Shown piece by piece: positions 1-6,328 of a stretch of 10,636 bases of DNA. Source of the stretch: an uncultured Clostridia bacterium (GTDB lineage: Bacteria > Bacillota_A > Clostridia > Oscillospirales > Oscillospiraceae). Made by a program: the position numbers and the translations under genes. The notes under the pieces are model-generated. The model was not told where the DNA came from. It did no database searches and saw only the letters and a list, made by a program, of their open reading frames with translations. Every line of letters starts with the position of its first letter. The first letter of the stretch is position 1. The stretch is taken from the NCBI GenBank assembly GCA_946408145.1, contig CAMJQX010000042.1, positions 1 to 10,636 on the forward strand, given 5' to 3'.

Positions 1-130
1 TGACCTTCATGGTGACGGTCTTGCCGGTGCCGGTGGCGCCGGCGATCAGGCCGTGGCGATTCGCCATCTTCGGCAGAAGGAAGAGGTTTTTATCGGACTG
101 CGCAAGCCAGATCTTATTGTCGATGTACAT
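1..130 (-). CDS. HerA/DUF853-type ATPase, N-terminal fragment (runs off left edge)
   Basis: Only the first 43 codons are in the window. The reading frame starts at an ATG (complement of 128-130) preceded by an AGGGGG ribosome binding site about 8 bases upstream. A P-loop (Walker A) GATGTGKT lies at residues 31-38, directly after a segment reading [13 protein letters not shown] short N-terminal strand followed at once by 'NRHGL(I)AGATGTGKT' is typical of the DUF853/YjgR branch of HerA-like ATPases. These are hexameric motor NTPases whose cellular role is poorly defined; true HerA works with NurA in DNA end processing. The Walker B and C-terminal parts are outside the window. The gene is divergent from cdsA and has its own candidate promoter. 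The P-loop assignment is directly visible; the subfamily rests on recognising the flanking residues. Confidence 0.75.
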   Translation of the reverse strand, partial: MYIDNKIWLAQSDKNLFLLPKMANRHGLIAGATGTGKTVTMKV

Positions 131-173
131 TTGAATACCCCCTGAATTATTTCTGTAGTTTGCTCATAAAATT

Positions 174-202
174 ATTTTATCACAGCTTTTCCCGCCGCAC
201 AA
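174..202 (-). promoter_or_regulatory. Candidate sigma-70-type promoter for the HerA-like gene
   Basis: Read on the minus strand, a -35-like TTGTGC (197-202) and a -10-like TAAAAT (174-179) are separated by exactly 17 bases. They lie in the AT-rich stretch 44 bases upstream of the ATG at 130. No other gene on this strand lies between them and the start codon. Confidence 0.45.
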
Positions 203-286
203 CAAGAAATTCCCTCTTTTTGGCTGAGAAAAGAAAAAACTCTCCGTCACCGCCGCGCTTTTTCGTCAAAAGTCGGCGGATGCATA

Positions 287-315
287 TTGAGCAATCGGGA
301 AATCTATGGTATCCT
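287..315 (+). promoter_or_regulatory. Candidate sigma-70-type promoter for cdsA and the lipid kinase
   Basis: TTGAGC (287-292) and TATCCT (310-315) are separated by 17 bases. The predicted transcript would start near 322, giving a leader of about 50 bases before the TTG start at 372. The sites match the consensus moderately (4/6 and 4/6). Confidence 0.45.
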
Positions 316-371
316 AAAGAATATCCGACAGGATCCATGCTTCCAGACTATGCCGGAAAGAGGGGCGGGCC

Positions 372-1169
372 TTGAAAAAACGATTGATCTCCGCCGCCGT
401 GCTCATCACGGTCGCTGCGGTCTGCGTATTTGTCTCCGACGTGACGCGCGTGCTGTTCTTCGCCGCCGCGGGGCTGATGTGCGCCTATGAACTGAGCCGG
501 AATCTGGAAAAGCTGGAGGTCTTCTGCTGCGCCTGGGTCATGTACGTCTTCACCGCAGCGCAGGCGATCCTGGCGCTGTTTCACGCGACGCCGACGGCCT
601 ATCTCGCCTGCTTCACCTGCGGCGTGTTCCTGGCGCTCTTCTCCGGCATCCTGCACAGAAAGGTCAGCGGCAGCGGCGCGCTGTACACGCTGGCCGGTCT
701 CGCCTACCCCTGCTTTCTCTTCGGCATGCTGATGATGATCGCCGTCAGCGAGATCTGGCTGGTCACGCTGGCCTACAGCTGTCTCTCCACCTGGGTGTGC
801 GACACCTTTGCTCTCCTCGGCGGCACCCGCTTCGGCAAGCACAAGGTGGCCCCGCTGGTCTCCCCGCACAAGACCTGGGAGGGCTGCATCTGCGGGGCGA
901 TCTCGTCCCTCGTCGTGGGCGTCGTGCTCTGGCTGCTGCCCGTTTTTCCGGAGGTCTCGCTGCTCACCGGCGTCGCCACCTGCTTCATCGCCTCGACCCT
1001 CGGGCAGGTCGGCGATCTGGCGGAGAGCCTCCTTAAGCGCATGATCGGCGTCAAGGACTTCTCCGACCTGATCCCCGGCCACGGCGGCATGTTCGACCGG
1101 GCCGACAGTCTGCTCTTCTCGATCCCCGCCGCCTATATCTGCCTGCATATCGCGGGCCTCGGAATGTGA
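372..1169 (+). CDS. cdsA: Phosphatidate cytidylyltransferase (CDP-diacylglycerol synthase)
   Basis: This integral membrane enzyme converts phosphatidic acid and CTP into CDP-diacylglycerol, the precursor of phosphatidylglycerol and cardiolipin. The 265-residue product has the usual family length and is almost entirely hydrophobic, with about seven or eight membrane segments. The family signature is complete at residues 219-243: SLLKR, then KD at 228-229, then PGHGGMFDR at 235-243. The upstream conserved patch also fits: D144 in CDTFALLGG, then FGKHK, then SPHKTWEG at 164-171. Translation starts at TTG 372, the first codon before AAA AAA CGA, with an AGAGGGG ribosome binding site (359-365) 6 bases upstream; no better ATG fits the N-terminal membrane helix. 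Only 3 bases separate its stop from the lipid kinase gene, so the two are surely co-transcribed. The common Firmicute neighbours dxr and rseP are absent here. Confidence 0.95.
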   Translation: MKKRLISAAVLITVAAVCVFVSDVTRVLFFAAAGLMCAYELSRNLEKLEVFCCAWVMYVFTAAQAILALFHATPTAYLACFTCGVFLALFSGILHRKVSGSGALYTLAGLAYPCFLFGMLMMIAVSEIWLVTLAYSCLSTWVCDTFALLGGTRFGKHKVAPLVSPHKTWEGCICGAISSLVVGVVLWLLPVFPEVSLLTGVATCFIASTLGQVGDLAESLLKRMIGVKDFSDLIPGHGGMFDRADSLLFSIPAAYICLHIAGLGM

Positions 1170-1172
1170 TAC

Positions 1173-2078
1173 ATGAACGAAAGCAATCTCAGCCTGCGCA
1201 AAAAGCTGCTGCTCATCATCAACCCCGTCTCCGGCAAAAGAGCCGTGATCCGCTATGTCCCGCAGATCATCCGCTGCTTTATGGACGCCGGCTACCGCGT
1301 GACCGCGATGGTCACCGCCGCGCATGGGGACGCGTCGGATTTCGCCCGGCTCTACGGAGCGGAGCATGATCTGATCGTCTGCACCGGCGGGGACGGGACG
1401 CTCAACGAGACGCTCTGCGGCCTTGCCGACGCGGATCTCCACGTGCCGATCGGCTATATCCCCTGCGGCAGCACCAATGACTTCGCGCTCTCACGCCATC
1501 TCTCGCCGGACATTCCCGCCGCGGCCGAGGCGATCGCCCACGGCACGATCCGGCGTTTCGACGTCGGCCGCTTCGACCGGCACTATTTCAGCTATGTGGC
1601 CGCCTTCGGCGCTTTCTCCTGGCTCAGCTACACGACCGACCAGAACCTGAAGAACGTCCTGGGGCACACGGCCTATATCCTCGACGGCATCAAGGACCTG
1701 CCCAAGGTGCGGCCGCTGCGCATGAAGGTGACGGCGGACGGGCGGATCTGCGAGGGCGACTATATCTTCGGCGCCATCGCCAACTCCACCTCCATCGCCG
1801 GGACCATCCAGCTGCCCGAGAGCGAGGTCGACACCTGCGACGGGCTCTTCGAGCTGCTGCTCATCAAGAATCCGAGGACGCTTGCCGAGTTCAGCGACAC
1901 CGTGCAGGCGGTGATCAATCAGGACTACGGTTCCGACCGGCTCGTGTTCCTCCACGCCTCCGACATCCTCTGCGAGAGTCCGGAGATGATCGAGTGGACG
2001 GTCGACGGCGAGTTCCCCGGCATCTACAGCCACGTGCACATCACGCCCATGCCGGGCTTCCTGCAGCTGATGAGCTGA
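1173..2078 (+). CDS. Diacylglycerol-kinase-family lipid kinase (YegS/DgkB/BmrU type)
   Basis: This is a soluble or peripheral lipid kinase of the DAGK catalytic family (about 301 residues, the normal length). Visible motifs are the nucleotide-binding NPVSGK at residues 17-22, the catalytic glycine-rich loop GGDGTLNE at 72-79, and GYIPCGSTNDFA at 93-104, which corresponds to the conserved P-x-GT-x-N-D-(F/L)-A block. The C-terminal half has the beta-sandwich signatures DGLFELLLI (about 222-230) and WTVDGEFPG. Likely substrates are diacylglycerol (recycling it to phosphatidate, the substrate of CdsA) or a related lipid; the sequence does not decide between DgkB, YegS and BmrU-type specificity. 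The ATG at 1173 lies 3 bases after the cdsA stop, with only a weak GGAA-like site inside the end of cdsA, so translation is probably coupled. A strong terminator follows directly. Confidence 0.92.
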   Translation: MNESNLSLRKKLLLIINPVSGKRAVIRYVPQIIRCFMDAGYRVTAMVTAAHGDASDFARLYGAEHDLIVCTGGDGTLNETLCGLADADLHVPIGYIPCGSTNDFALSRHLSPDIPAAAEAIAHGTIRRFDVGRFDRHYFSYVAAFGAFSWLSYTTDQNLKNVLGHTAYILDGIKDLPKVRPLRMKVTADGRICEGDYIFGAIANSTSIAGTIQLPESEVDTCDGLFELLLIKNPRTLAEFSDTVQAVINQDYGSDRLVFLHASDILCESPEMIEWTVDGEFPGIYSHVHITPMPGFLQLMS

Positions 2079-2092
2079 GTTTCCCATTCAAC

Positions 2093-2130
2093 AAAAGAAC
2101 TGCTGCGGTTTTTGCCGCAGCAGTTCTTTT
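2093..2130. terminator. Bidirectional intrinsic terminator between convergent units
   Basis: A perfect 16-base-pair inverted repeat has its left arm at 2093-2108 and its right arm at 2115-2130, with a 6-base loop (TTTTTG). The stem core is GC-rich (CTGCTGCGG paired with CCGCAGCAG), and the outer pairs are A-tract with T-tract, so a U-run is produced on either strand. It lies 14 bases after the lipid kinase stop and 12 bases beyond the degV-family stop, so it can end both transcripts. Confidence 0.93.
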
Positions 2131-2142
2131 GTATTCTCGTTT

Positions 2143-3027
2143 TTATTCGGGCCTTCTCCCGCCGCAGAGGTAGAAGACGGTCAGCAGCCCGGGGCCGCAG
2201 TGGGCGCCGATGACCACGCCCAGCGAGGAGATATCGATCCGCCCCACCTGGGGATAGGCTTTTTTGATCTCGTCGCGCACATGCTCGGCGTCGGCAAGGC
2301 AGTCGGCATGCAGGATCAGGAATTCCGTCCCGCTCGGGTCGATCTCGCTGAGATCGTGCAGCACGCCGTCCACGATGCTCTTGAGCGCGGCCTTGCGGCC
2401 GCGGGCCTTCTTCACCACGTCCAGCGTCCCGGCGTCAGGCACGTAGAGCACGGGCTTGATGTTCAGCAGCGAGCCCACCAGCGCCGAGGCGTTGGAGACG
2501 CGGCCGCCGCGTTTGAGGTAGTTGAGATCGTCCACGGTGAAGCGGTGGGCCATTTTGAGCTTGTTCTCCTCACCCCAGGCGATCACCTGGTCAAAGCTCT
2601 CGCCGGCCTCCATGCGGGCGACCATCATCTTGACGAGCAGGCCGAGGCCGCCGGAGATGCAGCGGGTGTCCATCAGATAGAGCCTGCGCTCCGGGTACTC
2701 CTGCCGGACGGTCTCGGCCGCGCGGCGGGCGTTTTCAAAGGAGACGGACATCTTCTCGGACATGTCGAGGAAGATCACGTCCTTCTGCTGATCGAGAAGG
2801 CCGCGGAAAAAGTCGTAGTAGCTGTACTCGTTGATCATCGAGGTCTTCAGCACGTCGCCGCGGCGCATGCCGGCGTAGATGGCGGCGCGGGATTCCTCAC
2901 GGCAGTCGTCCTCCCGCGGGAGGTCGTTGACGGTAAAGCTGTAGCGGATAAAGGGGATGCTGTGCGCGTCCAGATAGTCTCTGGTCAGGTCGGCGGTGGA
3001 TGAGGTCGCGATGATGTAATCGCTCAT
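2143..3027 (-). CDS. DegV family fatty-acid-binding protein (FakB-like)
   Basis: DegV/FakB proteins bind a fatty acid and present it to the kinase FakA, giving acyl-phosphate for phospholipid synthesis. The 294-residue product matches the family in length and motifs: SSTADL at 9-14, KTSMIN at 61-66 (the conserved Thr-Ser), a Ser-rich turn MSEKMSVSFENA at 89-100, LKRGGRVS at 171-178, and GAHCGPG at 274-280 with the family histidine H276. The turn at 89-100 lacks the common LSGTYQ wording, which may change ligand contacts. An upstream extension of the open frame to 3135 is rejected: the ATG at 3027 has an AAGGAG site 6 bases upstream and gives the canonical N-terminus. Its start is 1 base from the stop of the upstream LRR lipoprotein gene, and its ribosome binding site lies inside that gene, so it is the last gene of a three-gene operon. 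No fakA is in the window. Confidence 0.93.
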   Translation of the reverse strand: MSDYIIATSSTADLTRDYLDAHSIPFIRYSFTVNDLPREDDCREESRAAIYAGMRRGDVLKTSMINEYSYYDFFRGLLDQQKDVIFLDMSEKMSVSFENARRAAETVRQEYPERRLYLMDTRCISGGLGLLVKMMVARMEAGESFDQVIAWGEENKLKMAHRFTVDDLNYLKRGGRVSNASALVGSLLNIKPVLYVPDAGTLDVVKKARGRKAALKSIVDGVLHDLSEIDPSGTEFLILHADCLADAEHVRDEIKKAYPQVGRIDISSLGVVIGAHCGPGLLTVFYLCGGRRPE

Positions 3028-3028
3028 T

Positions 3029-4291
3029 TCATGCTCCTTCAACAGGTTGATTTCCCAGACAGAGGGGATCGTTCCACCAGTAGCTGGTGGACTTTTGATA
3101 GTGCTTGTAGTCAAACTGCTCGCGCAGGAGGGCATAGCGCTCCACGAAAATGCCGGCCGGGTCCTCGCGCCATTTTTCGGTCACGGCGACCTGCGTCCAC
3201 CAGTTGATCTTGGTGTCCGGCAGCACCTCCTTGAGGTGCTCGATATACTCCTTGGGGATGTAGGTATAGACGCCGATCCAGAGGCGCTCAAGCTCCGTGA
3301 AGGTTTCGAGGAACTCGTAGTTTTCCACCTCATAGAGCTTGCAGATGTTCAGGTGGTGCAGGTGGGTCATCCCCGCCAGCGGAGACAGGTCGAGCACCTG
3401 ACCGGGGTGCGTCTGCATTTCGCAGAGCTCCAGGTATTCCATCTTCGTGCAGTTGGTCAGCGGCGTCAGGTCCCGGAAGGGCATGATCGCGAGAATGCAG
3501 CACTCCAGCTCCGTCATGTCCGTCAGGAAGCTGATGTCCGTCAGGTTGGGGTTGTGGCCCACGTCCAGCAGGCGGACCTTGGTGCAGTATTTCAGGTCCT
3601 TGCTGTTGGCGTCGTTGAGATGGTTGGTGGCGATGATGCGCTCGCAGTCGGTGCGCACGCTGAACTCCTTGCCGAACCAGATGCGCCAGACCACCTCCAC
3701 ATCCGGGAACTGCTCGCGGATCTTTCCCATGGCCTCGCTCGAAACGCCGCAGGTGTCCATGTCGAGGTAAGTGCATTTCGGCATGACGCGCAGCGCGCGG
3801 ATGACCGCGGCGCCCTCGTCGTCCATGGGGATGTATTTGAGGTCGAGCTCCTTGTCCGCAGTGCTGACCTCCTTGCCCCAGAGGCTGAAGCGGAAAATGA
3901 AGTTCACGTCCGGACAGGCCGCCTGCAGCTTTTCGATGCTGGAGAGGGCCAGCAAGCGTCCCGCTTTTCTCGCTCCGAGGTCTACCGTATGCACGTTCGG
4001 CATCTCGCCGAGCAGCTCGATCGTGCGCTCGACATCCTTTCCCTCCAGCTTGGGCAGGGAGATCTTGACTTCATAGCCGTGATAGACGCTGCCGTCCGGG
4101 AAGCGCAGGTCGCCGTTTGCGTCCCGCAGCGGTTCCGGCGTCGGCGTCGGTTCCGGCGTCGGCTCGGGCGAAGGCTCCTCCGTCTCGGCAGGCACCTCGC
4201 TCTCGGCGCGCGCGGAGGGCAGCGCCGAGCAGCCGCCGAGCAGCAGCGCCGCCAGCAGCAGGATCAGTACGATTTCGATTCGTCTTTTCAT
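3029..4291 (-). CDS. Leucine-rich-repeat lipoprotein, second of a tandem paralogous pair
   Basis: A 420-residue secreted lipoprotein. The signal peptide (MKRR then a Leu/Ile/Ala core) ends in the lipobox LGGC with lipidated C21. A Pro/Glu/Thr linker (about 38-54) leads to the folded part. There, irregular leucine-rich repeats are recognisable at about 235-345: LLDVGHNPNLTDISFL, LTPLTNCTKMEYLEL, LSPLAGMTHLHHLNI, FTELERLWIG. The start is taken at ATG 4291 because it matches the N-terminus of its neighbour; ATG 4297, which overlaps the upstream stop as TGATG, and TTG 4300 are in frame, and no strong ribosome binding site is seen, so coupling to the upstream gene is likely. It is collinear with that gene's product over its whole length (PDGS at 65-68, VWRIWFG at 201-207, LNICK, LERLWIG, EQFDY), so the pair arose by duplication. 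The ligand or function is not known; LRR domains usually mediate binding at the cell surface. Confidence 0.85.
   Translation of the reverse strand: MKRRIEIVLILLLAALLLGGCSALPSARAESEVPAETEEPSPEPTPEPTPTPEPLRDANGDLRFPDGSVYHGYEVKISLPKLEGKDVERTIELLGEMPNVHTVDLGARKAGRLLALSSIEKLQAACPDVNFIFRFSLWGKEVSTADKELDLKYIPMDDEGAAVIRALRVMPKCTYLDMDTCGVSSEAMGKIREQFPDVEVVWRIWFGKEFSVRTDCERIIATNHLNDANSKDLKYCTKVRLLDVGHNPNLTDISFLTDMTELECCILAIMPFRDLTPLTNCTKMEYLELCEMQTHPGQVLDLSPLAGMTHLHHLNICKLYEVENYEFLETFTELERLWIGVYTYIPKEYIEHLKEVLPDTKINWWTQVAVTEKWREDPAGIFVERYALLREQFDYKHYQKSTSYWWNDPLCLGNQPVEGA
4130..4180 (-). repeat. Pro/Glu/Thr-rich linker repeat in the second LRR lipoprotein
   Basis: Codons 38-54 encode a spacer of alternating Glu-Pro and Thr-Pro units (EEPSPEPTPEPTPTPEP), read from degenerate copies of a 12-base unit (GGTTCCGGCGTC-like on the plus strand). 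It connects the lipid anchor to the LRR domain and is shorter than its counterpart in the upstream paralogue. Confidence 0.8.
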
Positions 4292-4296
4292 GATCA

Positions 4297-5565
4297 TCAA
4301 CCGTAGTCAAAGTAATTCGGGTCGTTGAGCCAGGTGCTCTCGGAGGCCGGGAAGTGCCCGTAGTCAAACTGCTCGAAGAGCAGCGTATAGCGCGGATGCT
4401 GCGTGCCGTCCGGGAGGATGCGCCAGGAGCCGAGGCTGCCGGTCTGTTCGGTGGTGTTGATCTCGGTGTTGGGCAGGGCCTCGCGCAGCTCCTCGATGCC
4501 CTCGGGCGGGATGTCGTTGTAAGCGCCGATCCAGAGGCGCTCCAGGCCGGTCAGGTTCTTCAGCACTTCCCAGTTCTTGACATGGAACATCTTGCAGATG
4601 TTCAGGTGCCGGAGGTTGGTCAGGCCGCCCAGGGGCTCCAGATCCATGACCTCGCCGGGCTGCAGGAAAAACTCGGAGACCTCGAGGAATTCCAGATTCT
4701 TGCAGTCGGCCAGCGGGCTCAGATCGCGCCAGGGGCTGATCGCGATGATCGCCACCTCCAGATCCGGCATATAGCTCATGAAGCTCAGGTCGGTCAGGGC
4801 GGTGTTGTGGCCGATGTCGAGGTACTTGACCTTCGTGGCGTACTTGAGGGACTTGGTGTTCTCGTTGTTCAGCGCGTGGTTGAGGTTGGAGGCCAGGACG
4901 CGCTCGGCGTCTGTGCGGATGCTGCAGTCGGTGCCGAACCAGATGCGCCAGATCACGTCGATCTGCGGATAATCGTCCCGAATGGCGGCCATGTGTTCAT
5001 CGTCAACGTTGCAGAAGTCCATGTTCAGGAAGGTGCACTTGGTCATGCAGGGCAGCACCTCGCGCACGGCGGCGCCCTGATCGTCCATCTTGATGTGGTC
5101 GATCTCCATGCGCTCGTCGAGCGTGGAGAGCGGCACGCCCCAGAGCGTGAAATGATATTCGAAGTCCACATCCGGCAGGGCCTCCTGCATGCTGTGGATC
5201 TCCTCGAAGCTCAGGCGCGGCTCCGAGCCGTCCTCCGGCTCGCTTCCGAGCAGCACCGTGCGGACGTTCGGCATCTGCCGCAGCAGCCCGATCGCCTCCT
5301 CCACGCCGCTGTGCTCCAGCGCGCTCAGATCCACCTTGATCTCGTAATCATAGTGGGCGGAGCCGTCGGGAAACTGCAGCAGCGCCGGCGTCGGAGCGGG
5401 CGTGGGCGTCGGTTCGGGCGTCGGCTCGGGCGTGGGTTCGGGCGTCATCTCAGCAGTCGGCTCCGGCGTCGCCGCAGAGGCCGCGGGCAGGGCGCTTTGT
5501 GCGCCGCAGGCACAGAGCAGCAGGCACAGGGCCGCCGCAAGAATCAGAAACAACAGCTTTTTCAT
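4297..5565 (-). CDS. Leucine-rich-repeat lipoprotein, first of a tandem paralogous pair
   Basis: A 422-residue lipoprotein, first gene of the operon. The N-terminus MKKLLFLI plus an Ala/Leu/Cys-rich core ends in lipobox LCAC with lipidated C20. A long Thr-Pro-Glu-Pro linker (33-60) would let the domain stand away from the membrane. The remainder is an LRR fold; clear repeats lie at about 245-350 (YLDIGHNTALTDLSFM, LSPLADCKNLEFLEV, LEPLGGLTNLRHLNI, LTGLERLWIG). A PDVDF...LWG segment (131-143) recurs as PQIDV...WFG (200-211). The start is secure: GGAGGA lies 7 bases before the ATG. Its stop overlaps an ATG of the next gene by one base. Expression is probably driven by the TTGCAA-17-TATAAT promoter at 5613-5641. 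Function is not recognised; a surface-exposed binding role is an inference from architecture. Confidence 0.87.
   Translation of the reverse strand: MKKLLFLILAAALCLLLCACGAQSALPAASAATPEPTAEMTPEPTPEPTPEPTPTPAPTPALLQFPDGSAHYDYEIKVDLSALEHSGVEEAIGLLRQMPNVRTVLLGSEPEDGSEPRLSFEEIHSMQEALPDVDFEYHFTLWGVPLSTLDERMEIDHIKMDDQGAAVREVLPCMTKCTFLNMDFCNVDDEHMAAIRDDYPQIDVIWRIWFGTDCSIRTDAERVLASNLNHALNNENTKSLKYATKVKYLDIGHNTALTDLSFMSYMPDLEVAIIAISPWRDLSPLADCKNLEFLEVSEFFLQPGEVMDLEPLGGLTNLRHLNICKMFHVKNWEVLKNLTGLERLWIGAYNDIPPEGIEELREALPNTEINTTEQTGSLGSWRILPDGTQHPRYTLLFEQFDYGHFPASESTWLNDPNYFDYG
5386..5469 (-). repeat. Tandem 12-base repeats encoding a TPEP linker
   Basis: Codons 33-60 of the first LRR lipoprotein encode TPEPTAEM followed by several TPEP and TPTP/APTP units. 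On the DNA they appear as near-identical 12-base copies (plus strand GGTTCGGGCGTC, GGCTCGGGCGTG and similar), clearest at 5409-5444. Such in-frame tandem repeats can vary in copy number without changing frame. Confidence 0.85.
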
Positions 5566-5612
5566 GGTTTATTCCTCCGCGGGGATAGATCCGTCTCTGT
5601 CTCATAAATGGG

Positions 5613-5641
5613 ATTATACTGCTTGTCTCGACATTTTGCAA
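5613..5641 (-). promoter_or_regulatory. Promoter for the LRR lipoprotein-degV operon
   Basis: On the minus strand TTGCAA (5636-5641) is followed after exactly 17 bases by a perfect TATAAT (5613-5618). The -10 is 47 bases upstream of the ATG at 5565, and a strong GGAGGA ribosome binding site lies between. It is the best promoter on this strand in the operon's upstream region. Confidence 0.7.
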
Positions 5642-5679
5642 TGCTTTCCGCCGGGCATCCGAAAATCGCTTGACCGCCG

Positions 5680-5688
5680 TGATATACT
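5680..5688 (+). promoter_or_regulatory. Candidate extended -10 promoter for the YgjP-like gene
   Basis: TGATATACT forms an extended -10 (TG, one base, TATACT at 5683-5688). No good -35 sits 17 bases upstream; the nearby TTGACC (5670-5675) is too close to pair with it and would instead pair with a poor CATACG at 5693-5698. It is divergent from the lipoprotein operon promoter, with the two -10 elements about 65 bases apart. Confidence 0.4.
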
Positions 5689-5715
5689 GAAGCATACGGA
5701 AAGGATGTGAACGCG

Positions 5716-6261
5716 ATGGCCTATACCGTAGAGGTGATCCGCAGCAGCCGCAAAAGCCTGTCGCTGGAGCTGCGTCCGGACGGGACGGTGGTGGTGCGCG
5801 CACCGATGCGCACAGGCATGCCGCAGATCCGCGCCTTTGTGGACAGGCACCGGGACTGGATCGAAAAAAGGCTCTGCAGACAGGCACGGACACAGCAGAT
5901 CGTGAAGCTGAGCGACGAGGAGCTGGCCGCCCTGAAGAAGGCGGGAAAACAGCGCTTTGCCGAGCGCGCAGCTCACTTCGCGCCGCTGCTCGGCGTGCAA
6001 TACGGCCGCATCGCGGTGCGCTGTCAGAAGAGCAAGTGGGGCAGCTGTTCGGCGAAGGGCAACCTGAACTTCAACTGTCTCCTTCTGCTCGCGCCGCAAG
6101 AGGTGCTGGACTATGTGGTCGTGCACGAGCTGTGCCACCTGCGGGAGATGAACCACTCCGCGCGCTTCTGGCAGTATGTGGCGGCCGTGATCCCGGATCA
6201 CCGGGAACGCCGCCGCTGGCTGCGCGAGCACGGCGCGGAGCTCATGGCGAGAGTATACTAA
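5716..6261 (+). CDS. YgjP-like metallopeptidase domain protein (DUF45, M48-like)
   Basis: A 181-residue zinc-peptidase-like protein of the YgjP/DUF45 family. The catalytic site is HELCHLREMNH: H137, E138, H141 and a third candidate zinc ligand H147, followed by the family's SARFW. The upstream conserved block KSKWGSCSAKGNL is at 105-117, and the N-terminal strand region VVVRAP is near 25-30. There is no signal peptide or membrane segment, so it is expected in the cytoplasm; physiological substrates of this family are poorly defined. The start chosen is ATG 5716, with AAAGGA 10 bases upstream; an in-frame GTG at 5707 sits directly on that site and is unlikely. The gene is monocistronic, divergent from the lipoprotein operon, and ends at TAA 6259-6261 just before a hairpin terminator. 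Confidence 0.92.
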   Translation: MAYTVEVIRSSRKSLSLELRPDGTVVVRAPMRTGMPQIRAFVDRHRDWIEKRLCRQARTQQIVKLSDEELAALKKAGKQRFAERAAHFAPLLGVQYGRIAVRCQKSKWGSCSAKGNLNFNCLLLLAPQEVLDYVVVHELCHLREMNHSARFWQYVAAVIPDHRERRRWLREHGAELMARVY

Positions 6262-6271
6262 TTATCTAAGA

Positions 6272-6309
6272 AAAAACAGGAATGCGGTTTCCTCCGCATT
6301 CCTGTTTTT
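6272..6309. terminator. Bidirectional intrinsic terminator
   Basis: A 16-base-pair inverted repeat has arms at 6272-6287 and 6294-6309 and a 6-base loop (TTTCCT). Its core GGAATGCGG pairs with CCGCATTCC, and the outer pairs are A-tract with T-tract, giving U-runs on both strands. It is 10 bases after the YgjP-like gene stop and 19 bases beyond the stop of the convergent coiled-coil gene, so it serves both. Confidence 0.93.
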
Positions 6310-6328
6310 CCTATCCGGTTTTCGCGCC

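Noticed and set aside
348..1442. A 364-codon open frame on the minus strand opposite cdsA and the lipid kinase gene
   Set aside because: Its product is a low-complexity Asp/Glu/His/Arg/Ala string with no motif. The plus strand carries full CdsA and lipid kinase signatures. Long antisense frames are common in GC-rich genes.
2200..3003. A 267-codon plus-strand frame opposite the degV-family gene
   Set aside because: It has no motif or initiation signal, and the minus-strand frame carries all DegV family blocks.
3028..3135. An N-terminal extension of the DegV protein
   Set aside because: The extra 36 residues overlap the LRR lipoprotein gene, do not fit the family, and lack a ribosome binding site, while ATG 3027 has AAGGAG at good spacing.
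3047..4306. A 419-codon plus-strand frame opposite the second LRR lipoprotein
   Set aside because: There is no ribosome binding site and no recognisable domain. The minus strand has a signal peptide, lipobox and LRRs conserved with its paralogue.
4354..5607. A 417-codon plus-strand frame opposite the first LRR lipoprotein
   Set aside because: Same reasoning: the His/Gln/Val/Arg-rich product mirrors the LRR codons in antisense, and the minus-strand gene has promoter, GGAGGA site and lipobox.
5450..5893. A 147-codon minus-strand frame crossing the 5571-5715 promoter region
   Set aside because: It overlaps the start of the lipoprotein gene, two promoters and the YgjP-like gene; the product is Arg/Ser/Pro-rich without a domain.
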